Positions 24,265 to 28,453 of a stretch of 28,453 bases of DNA are shown here, in pieces. The DNA is from Iamia sp038233335 (lineage in GTDB: Bacteria > Actinomycetota > Acidimicrobiia > Acidimicrobiales > Iamiaceae). Under the pieces are notes generated by a model. It saw nothing but the letters and a program-made list of their open reading frames with translations, was not told the DNA's origin and searched no databases. Location of the stretch: NCBI GenBank assembly GCA_038233335.1, contig JBBSME010000029.1, positions 1-28,453 on the forward strand. Direction: 5' to 3'. The position numbers were made by a program, and so were the translations under genes. Each line of letters opens with the position of its first letter. Position 1 is the stretch's first letter.

Positions 24265-24341
24265 GGGCGCGACGCCTCGACGTCCCCCGTCCAGGGCCGT
24301 CCACGGTGGGTGCGGCGGCGGGCACTCTCTGCGGGGGCAAC

Positions 24342-24575
24342 ATGGCCCGGATGAAGAGCGCGGTCGGGTGGATGGGGTCGTGGGTCGAGGAGGACCCGGC
24401 GGACCCGGCGGACCCGGCGGTCTGGCTCCCGGCCACCGACGTGTTCCTCGGTGCCGCGGTCATCGCGGTGGAGCCGCAGGTCCTCCTGCCCGGCACCCTG
24501 ATCATGCTCCGCACCTGGATGGACTCCTTCCCGTCCAAGGACGAGGCCGTCACGATCGACTCACGGACCGCCTGA
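24342..24575 (+). CDS. Small hypothetical protein with a PAD repeat
   Basis: 77 residues from ATG 24342. The C-terminal part (VWLPATDVFLGAAVIAVEPQ, VLLPGTLIMLRTWMDSF) has the codon-position GC pattern of real genes. Near residues 18-26 a perfect 9-bp unit occurs three times (24392-24418), giving DPADPADPA. No family is recognised, and no clear promoter or ribosome site is visible apart from a GGGGG run before the ATG. It lies between the divergent MaoC and methylsuccinyl-CoA dehydrogenase genes. It could also be an untranslated leader with chance coding character. Confidence 0.45.
   Translation: MARMKSAVGWMGSWVEEDPADPADPAVWLPATDVFLGAAVIAVEPQVLLPGTLIMLRTWMDSFPSKDEAVTIDSRTA
24392..24418. repeat. 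Three tandem copies of a 9-bp unit
   Basis: Three perfect ggacccggc units lie inside the small hypothetical ORF and keep its reading frame. Copy-number change would add or remove whole PAD tripeptides. Confidence 0.75.
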
Positions 24576-24608
24576 CGCCTGGGATGTGAGCGAATCGGCG
24601 GTGCTCGG

Positions 24609-24614
24609 TAGCCT
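24609..24614 (+). promoter_or_regulatory. Putative leaderless -10 box (TAGCCT) for the methylsuccinyl-CoA dehydrogenase gene
   Basis: TAGCCT ends 8 nt before ATG 24623. Confidence 0.55.
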
Positions 24615-24622
24615 CGCCGGCC

Positions 24623-26218
24623 ATGACCGCGACTCCTGACCTCGCCGCCGCCGCCTCGGCCCTCGACGCCGCCCAGGCCGTGGTCGACTCGGCCGTGGCC
24701 GTGTTGGCCCGCGACACCATCGACGCCCGCCAGGTCCTGGCCTACGAGGCCGCCCACGCCGCGGCCGCCATCGCCACCGGCCGGGGCCTGCTCGGCTATG
24801 CCGCCAAGGGCGACCTCGAGGGCCGCATCACCTGCGCCTTCATCGCCGATGCGGTGGGCGAGCTGGCCGGGAAGCTGTTCGGCCGCGAGGCCGAGTGGGG
24901 CGTGGAGCCCACCGCCCTCGACGCCACCCGCGGCTTCCTCGCCGACTTCCGGGCCCCCGAGCTGCTGGCCAGCATCGACAGCGACGGCCCCCGCCACCTC
25001 GACGGCGACTTCGAGCTGGTCCAGGACACCTTCCGGCGCTTCGCCGACAAGGAGCTGGCCCCGATCGCCGAGCACATCCACCGCGAGAACGCCGACATCC
25101 CCGAGGACATCATCTCGGGCCTGGCCGAGCTGGGCGCGTTCGGCCTGTCCATCCCCACCGAGTACGAGGGCTACGGCGAGGGTGGCGAGGGCGAGTACAT
25201 CGCCATGGTGGTCGCCACCGAGGAGCTCTCCCGCGGGTCGCTGGGGGCGGGCGGGTCACTGATCACCCGGCCCGAGATCCTGGCGCGGGCCCTCATCGCC
25301 GGCGGCACCGAGGAGCAGAAGAAGCACTGGCTGCCCCAGCTGGCCTCGGCCGAGATCATGAACGCGGTCGCGGTGACCGAGCCCGACTTCGGCTCCGACG
25401 TGGCCGGCGTGAAGGTCAGCGCCACCCCCACCGACGGCGGCTGGCTGATCAACGGGGTGAAGACCTGGTGCACCTTCGGCGCCCGGGCCGACGTCCTGCT
25501 CCTCCTGGCCCGCACCGACCCCGACCGCAGCAAGGGCCACCGCGGCCTGTCGCTGTTCATCGTCTCCAAGCCGCGGGGGGAGGGCCACGGCTTCCAGTTC
25601 ACCCAGGAGGCCGGCGACGGCGCCCCCGGCGGTGGGAAGATGGAGGGTCGGCCCATCGACACCATCGGCTACCGGGGCATGCACTCCTACGAGGTCGCCC
25701 TGGAGGACTGGTTCGTCCCGGCCGAGAACCTGATCGGCATGGAGGGCGGTGAGGGGCGCGGCTTCTACTACCAGATGGCCGGCTTCGAGAACGGCCGCAT
25801 CCAGACCGCGGCCCGGGCCATCGGCGTCATGCAGGCCGCCTACGAGGCGGCCCGCCAGTACGCCCTCGACCGCAAGGTGTTCGGCCAGCCCATCGCCGAG
25901 TACCAGCTCACCCAGGCCAAGCTGGGCCGCATGGCCGTGCTCATCCAGGCCAGCCGCCAGTTCGCCTACGAAGTGGCCAAGCTCATGGCCAAGGGCGAGG
26001 GCCAGATGGAGGCCACCCTCATCAAGGCCTACGTCTGCAAGGCGGCCGAGTGGGTCACCCGCGAGGCCATGCAGATCCACGGCGGCATGGGCTACGCCGA
26101 GGAGTACGACGTCAGCCGCTACTTCGTCGACGCCCGCGTGCTGTCGATCTTCGAGGGCGCGGACGAGACCCTCTGCATCAAGGTCATCGCCCGCAAGCTG
26201 GTCGCCGACGCCGCCTAA
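24623..26218 (+). CDS. mcd: Probable (2S)-methylsuccinyl-CoA dehydrogenase
   Basis: 531 residues, about 150 longer than ordinary acyl-CoA dehydrogenases. Residues 1-130 are an Ala-rich helical extension (LAYEAAHAAAAIATGRGLLGY, AFIADAVGELAGKLFG) of the sort found in methylsuccinyl-CoA dehydrogenase. The ACAD core follows: LGAFGLSIPTEYEGYGEGGE, AVTEPDFGSDVAGV, WLINGVKTWCTF, MQIHGGMGYAEEYDVSRYFV and the catalytic Glu511 in LSIFEGADETLCIKVIARKL. That last segment, with FEGADET for the usual YEGT, matches this subfamily as I remember it. The reaction is (2S)-methylsuccinyl-CoA to mesaconyl-CoA with ETF as acceptor, in the ethylmalonyl-CoA pathway for C2 assimilation. Ccr, mutases and the lyase of the pathway are not in the window. 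Confidence 0.85.
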   Translation: MTATPDLAAAASALDAAQAVVDSAVAVLARDTIDARQVLAYEAAHAAAAIATGRGLLGYAAKGDLEGRITCAFIADAVGELAGKLFGREAEWGVEPTALDATRGFLADFRAPELLASIDSDGPRHLDGDFELVQDTFRRFADKELAPIAEHIHRENADIPEDIISGLAELGAFGLSIPTEYEGYGEGGEGEYIAMVVATEELSRGSLGAGGSLITRPEILARALIAGGTEEQKKHWLPQLASAEIMNAVAVTEPDFGSDVAGVKVSATPTDGGWLINGVKTWCTFGARADVLLLLARTDPDRSKGHRGLSLFIVSKPRGEGHGFQFTQEAGDGAPGGGKMEGRPIDTIGYRGMHSYEVALEDWFVPAENLIGMEGGEGRGFYYQMAGFENGRIQTAARAIGVMQAAYEAARQYALDRKVFGQPIAEYQLTQAKLGRMAVLIQASRQFAYEVAKLMAKGEGQMEATLIKAYVCKAAEWVTREAMQIHGGMGYAEEYDVSRYFVDARVLSIFEGADETLCIKVIARKLVADAA

Positions 26219-26223
26219 GCGGG

Positions 26224-26967
26224 CTACATCGAGAGCAGCTCGAAGGTGGTGGCCGGCACCCCGCCGAAGCGGGCCGCGACGCCTTCGGCCATGCTCCGGA
26301 GGAAGGAGTCGGGGTCGGTCATCGGGCCGCCGCCGAGGCCGTCAAGGTAGACCCGGTGGGCGGCGAGCGAGGCCACCGCCCGATCGATGCTGTCGCTGAC
26401 GTCGACTGCGTGGGTCGGTTGCGGTGAGCCGGAGACGGCCACCCACCGGACCCCGCCCCACGGCTCGAACCCGTCGATCTCGGCCAGCTCGCGGAACACC
26501 CAGCGGTTGGCGGCGTCGCGCACGGCGTCGATGGTCGCCTGCCCGGCGACGATGTGGTCGGCCATGTTGAGCGCCCCGGGCCCGAACGTGTCCCGGTGGT
26601 TGAGGGTGATGACCAGCTCGGGTCGGACCCGCCGGATCGTCCGGGCGATGTCGCGTCGCAGGTCGAGGCGGGGCACCAGCATCCCGTCAGGGTGCTCGAG
26701 GATCTCCAGATCCGTCACCCCGACCGCGGCACAGGCGACCCGCTGCTCCTCGGCGCGCAGGCTGCGTGCCTCCCACGGCTGCATGGAGTCGATGCCCGCC
26801 TCGCCTGCGGTCAGCAGCAGGTAGGCCACCTCCTTGCCCTGGTCGGTCCACCTCGCCACCGCGCCCGAGGCCCCGTACTCCATGTCGTCGGGGTGGGCCA
26901 CCACGGCGAGGGCGCGGTCCCAGTCCTCGGGCACGGCTTCCAGCGGGGGGCCTTCGGCGTCGTCCAT
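26224..26967 (-). CDS. PIG-L family N-acetyl-sugar deacetylase
   Basis: 247 residues from ATG 26967; the open frame continues upstream only as a shadow of the next gene. VVAHPDDMEYGASG holds the metal motif AHPDD (His25, Asp28), with TAGEAG and EEQRVACAAVG next, ITLNHRDTFGPGALNMADHI carrying the third ligand, and a C-terminal SDSIDRAVASLAAHRVYLD helix. This is the LmbE/PIG-L zinc fold, seen in MshB, Mca and GlcNAc-PI deacetylases. MshB or Mca identity cannot be claimed from this sequence alone. It converges with mcd, leaving only 5 bp between stops, and no terminator hairpin fits there. Confidence 0.9.
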   Translation of the reverse strand: MDDAEGPPLEAVPEDWDRALAVVAHPDDMEYGASGAVARWTDQGKEVAYLLLTAGEAGIDSMQPWEARSLRAEEQRVACAAVGVTDLEILEHPDGMLVPRLDLRRDIARTIRRVRPELVITLNHRDTFGPGALNMADHIVAGQATIDAVRDAANRWVFRELAEIDGFEPWGGVRWVAVSGSPQPTHAVDVSDSIDRAVASLAAHRVYLDGLGGGPMTDPDSFLRSMAEGVAARFGGVPATTFELLSM

Positions 26968-27003
26968 GCCCGCATCATGCAAGCAACGGCCGTCCCGCGC
27001 ACC

Positions 27004-27009
27004 TATCGT
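27004..27009 (+). promoter_or_regulatory. Putative leaderless -10 box (TATCGT) preserved before a gene relic
   Basis: TATCGT ends 6 nt before ATG 27016, the first codon of the truncated VOC sequence. Confidence 0.5.
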
Positions 27010-27015
27010 CCGCCC

Positions 27016-27092
27016 ATGATCTCCGGACTGCACACGATCATCTACTCCGACGATGCCGAGGCCACGAGGTGGCCCACTCCCTCCCCGACTGA
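27016..27092 (+). pseudogene. VOC-family gene relic (first 18 codons plus tail)
   Basis: ATG 27016 opens MISGLHTIIYSDDAEATR, the usual first strand and helix of a VOC/glyoxalase protein. After 18 codons the sequence stops matching. In another frame the last few codons read VAHSLPD and stop at 27090-27092, which could be the original C-terminus after an internal deletion of several hundred bases. The first frame runs on without protein character to 27210, into the convergent DUF885 gene. The upstream -10 hexamer is intact, so a short transcript could still be made. Confidence 0.55.
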
Positions 27093-27095
27093 CGG

Positions 27096-28298
27096 TCAGC
27101 TGGCCGGGGCGACCAGGTCGGCGGGGACCATCTGCTCGGTGAGGAGGCGCTCGAACCGGGACGGGTCGCCGGCCACGAAGCGGCGGCACAGCTCGACGCC
27201 CTCGGTGTAGCAGAAGATGTACGCCCGCCAGGTGGGGTCGGAGATGAAGGCCACCTGCTTCTCGGCCCGCTTGGTGGGCAGGAGCAGCCACCGCTCGGCC
27301 CAGGCCACCACCTCCTCGGGCGGTCGGCCGTCGTCGTGGAGCATCAGGGCCAGGTTGCCCCGAGCCCCCTGCACGGTGGACAGGGCCGTCCGCACCTGGG
27401 CCGCCACCTCGGCGTCGAAGGCCACACCCGCCGACGCGAAGTGCGGCGCGATCGCCGCCTCGGTCTCGGTGCCGACCAGGCTCTCCAGGGCCAGGTCGGC
27501 CAGTCCCTCGGCCAGCAGGCACTGCGGGGTGCCGACCAGGAAGATGGACTCCTCGAGGTAGCCTCGTTCCCGGACCAGGCCCACCTCCTTGCGGCAGTGC
27601 TCGGTGTGGTGGCCGGGGTAGGCCTCGTGGGCCACCAGGTGGGGCAGGGCCAGCGACGGCACCGGCAGGTCGATGTTGATGGCCACCCGGCTCTGGAGCC
27701 CGCCCAGGTAGTAGTTGAACCCCGACCACGGCTTGTCCGACTCCAGCACCCAGTCGACCTGCTCGCCCTCCGGCAACCCGAAGGCTCGCTGGGTGCGCTC
27801 CCGCAGGTCGTCGGCCAGGTCGCGGACCAAGCCCTCCAACCGGTCCGACGGCACCACTTGGGCCTCGCGCCAGGCGATCATCCGCTCCCGCAGAGCCCCG
27901 TTCCCGGGGAGGACGACGTCCAGGCGCTCGTGGGCCTGGGCCAGGGCGTCCTCGGTCACCCGGCGGGGCCGGGCGCCGTAGCTCAGCTCGACCTCGTCGA
28001 GGTAGGCCACGTCCTCTCCAGCCAGCTTTCGACCCAGGGTGTGGAGCCCGACCGCCTGGGCCCTGATCCACGCCCGGCGGCGACCCTCCACGTCGGGGTC
28101 GGCTCCCCCATCGAGGTCGGCCACCAGTCGAGCCACCCGGGCCACCAGCGAGGGCAGCGGCGTCGGCGCCCCCTCGTCGGCCTCGACCGGCCACGCCTCC
28201 GGGCCGTAGTAGGCGTCGACCATCCCGTCGAGGTACCGGCCCAGGGCCAGGCCGAGCCGCACGTAGCGCTCGGGCAGACCCTGGTCGTCGTCAGCCAT
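27096..28298 (-). CDS. DUF885-family metalloprotease-like protein
   Basis: 400 residues from ATG 28298; an in-frame GTG at 28328, 8 nt after the stop of the upstream hydrolase, is an alternative start. Residues about 220-235 contain LVAHEAYPGHHTEH: HEAYPGHH supplies two His and the catalytic Glu225 of a gluzincin-like zinc site, and LAEGLADLALE downstream can give the third ligand. The rest is largely helical, as in DUF885 peptidases of the M3/M32-like helical class. There is no signal peptide. Substrates of this family are largely unknown. Confidence 0.87.
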   Translation of the reverse strand: MADDDQGLPERYVRLGLALGRYLDGMVDAYYGPEAWPVEADEGAPTPLPSLVARVARLVADLDGGADPDVEGRRRAWIRAQAVGLHTLGRKLAGEDVAYLDEVELSYGARPRRVTEDALAQAHERLDVVLPGNGALRERMIAWREAQVVPSDRLEGLVRDLADDLRERTQRAFGLPEGEQVDWVLESDKPWSGFNYYLGGLQSRVAINIDLPVPSLALPHLVAHEAYPGHHTEHCRKEVGLVRERGYLEESIFLVGTPQCLLAEGLADLALESLVGTETEAAIAPHFASAGVAFDAEVAAQVRTALSTVQGARGNLALMLHDDGRPPEEVVAWAERWLLLPTKRAEKQVAFISDPTWRAYIFCYTEGVELCRRFVAGDPSRFERLLTEQMVPADLVAPAS

Positions 28299-28336
28299 GG
28301 CCGCCACGGCCGGGCCCCTCGAGCTCACGGTCGGCG

Positions 28337-28453
28337 TCAGTCGAGCTCGGCGTGGAGGAAGGCCACCGTCTGGGCCCAGGCCTGGTCGGAGACGGCCTTG
28401 TCGTGGACCTCGGGTCGGGTGTCGTTGAAGAAGGCGTGGTCGACGCCAGGCCA
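28337..28453 (-). CDS. Dienelactone hydrolase family protein, C-terminal end
   Basis: The last 38 codons are in the window; the 5' part lies beyond the right edge. The sequence WPGVDHAFFNDTRPEVHD contains the catalytic His of the dienelactone-hydrolase triad in DHAFFND, followed by the terminal helix AWAQTVAFLHAEL. The stop at 28337-28339 lies close to the DUF885 start on the same strand, so the two genes probably share a transcript. Confidence 0.85.
   Translation of the reverse strand, partial: WPGVDHAFFNDTRPEVHDKAVSDQAWAQTVAFLHAELD

Noticed and set aside
26224..26967. Calling the PIG-L protein MshB or Mca (mycothiol enzymes)
   Set aside because: Only the general metal motif is visible; no diagnostic residue or mycothiol gene neighbour supports it.
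26968..28194. Upstream extension of the PIG-L frame through the DUF885 gene
   Set aside because: The extension is low-complexity Gly/Arg/Pro sequence; PIG-L homology begins just after ATG 26967, and DUF885 occupies the region in another frame.

Overview
The window is very GC-rich, densely packed DNA with strong G/C at third codon positions. The gene content fits a chromosomal segment of a high-GC actinobacterium: a DUF222/13E12-type HNH nuclease end, DUF2752, short MutY without a NUDIX domain, many acyl-CoA enzymes, and TANNNT -10 boxes placed directly before start codons. Acidimicrobiia (Iamia-like) is my best guess, but it is an inference and not proven by any marker gene. I see no rRNA, tRNA, CRISPR array, intact insertion sequence or phage module.

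Layout. 1-260: end of an HNH nuclease gene cut by the window edge. 273-1495: a VOC protein and an AraC-type regulator, divergent. 1432-4289: a secreted FG-GAP repeat protein and a SpoIID/LytB lipoprotein, both on the minus strand. 4386-5441: a fusion of DUF480 (YceH) with a nitrobindin-like heme barrel. 5455-9089: two overlapping ABC exporter genes, very likely a heterodimer. 9180-9400: a broken mobile-element-like gene. 9491-11035: a multi-pass GT-C-type membrane protein. 11369-13328: an ABC1/UbiB kinase-like protein and a DUF2752 membrane protein. 13353-16114: a gamma-carbonic anhydrase divergent from an oligopeptidase B. 16352-19079 (minus): flavin reductase, acyl-CoA dehydrogenase and a metallo-beta-lactamase-fold hydrolase. 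19273-20690: an epoxide-hydrolase-like alpha/beta hydrolase and an NTF2-like protein. 20735-21911 (minus): a small zinc-ribbon protein and a sulfotransferase. 22063-24226 (minus): a tight operon of MaoC hydratase, methyltransferase and MutY. 24342-26218: a small hypothetical ORF and a probable methylsuccinyl-CoA dehydrogenase. 26224-28453: a PIG-L deacetylase, a relic of a VOC gene, a DUF885 metalloprotease and the end of a dienelactone hydrolase.

How genes may work together. The methylsuccinyl-CoA dehydrogenase and the divergent MaoC hydratase would carry out consecutive steps (methylsuccinyl-CoA to mesaconyl-CoA to beta-methylmalyl-CoA) of the ethylmalonyl-CoA pathway. The two ABC subunits have complementary defects, so one ATP site should be canonical and one degenerate. 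The FG-GAP and SpoIID-like proteins are both exported and probably act at the cell envelope.

The most general observation is a recurring promoter layout. Nine intact genes and one gene relic have a TANNNT hexamer ending 6-8 nt before the start codon, the signature of leaderless transcription. Other items worth a check are the DUF480-nitrobindin fusion, the VOC relic that kept its promoter and first 18 codons, the in-frame TGA in the mobile-type relic, a shifted zinc-ligand pattern in the carbonic anhydrase, and dyads lying over the inferred start sites of the ABC and flavin reductase genes. I did not find a convincing wholly new multi-gene system.
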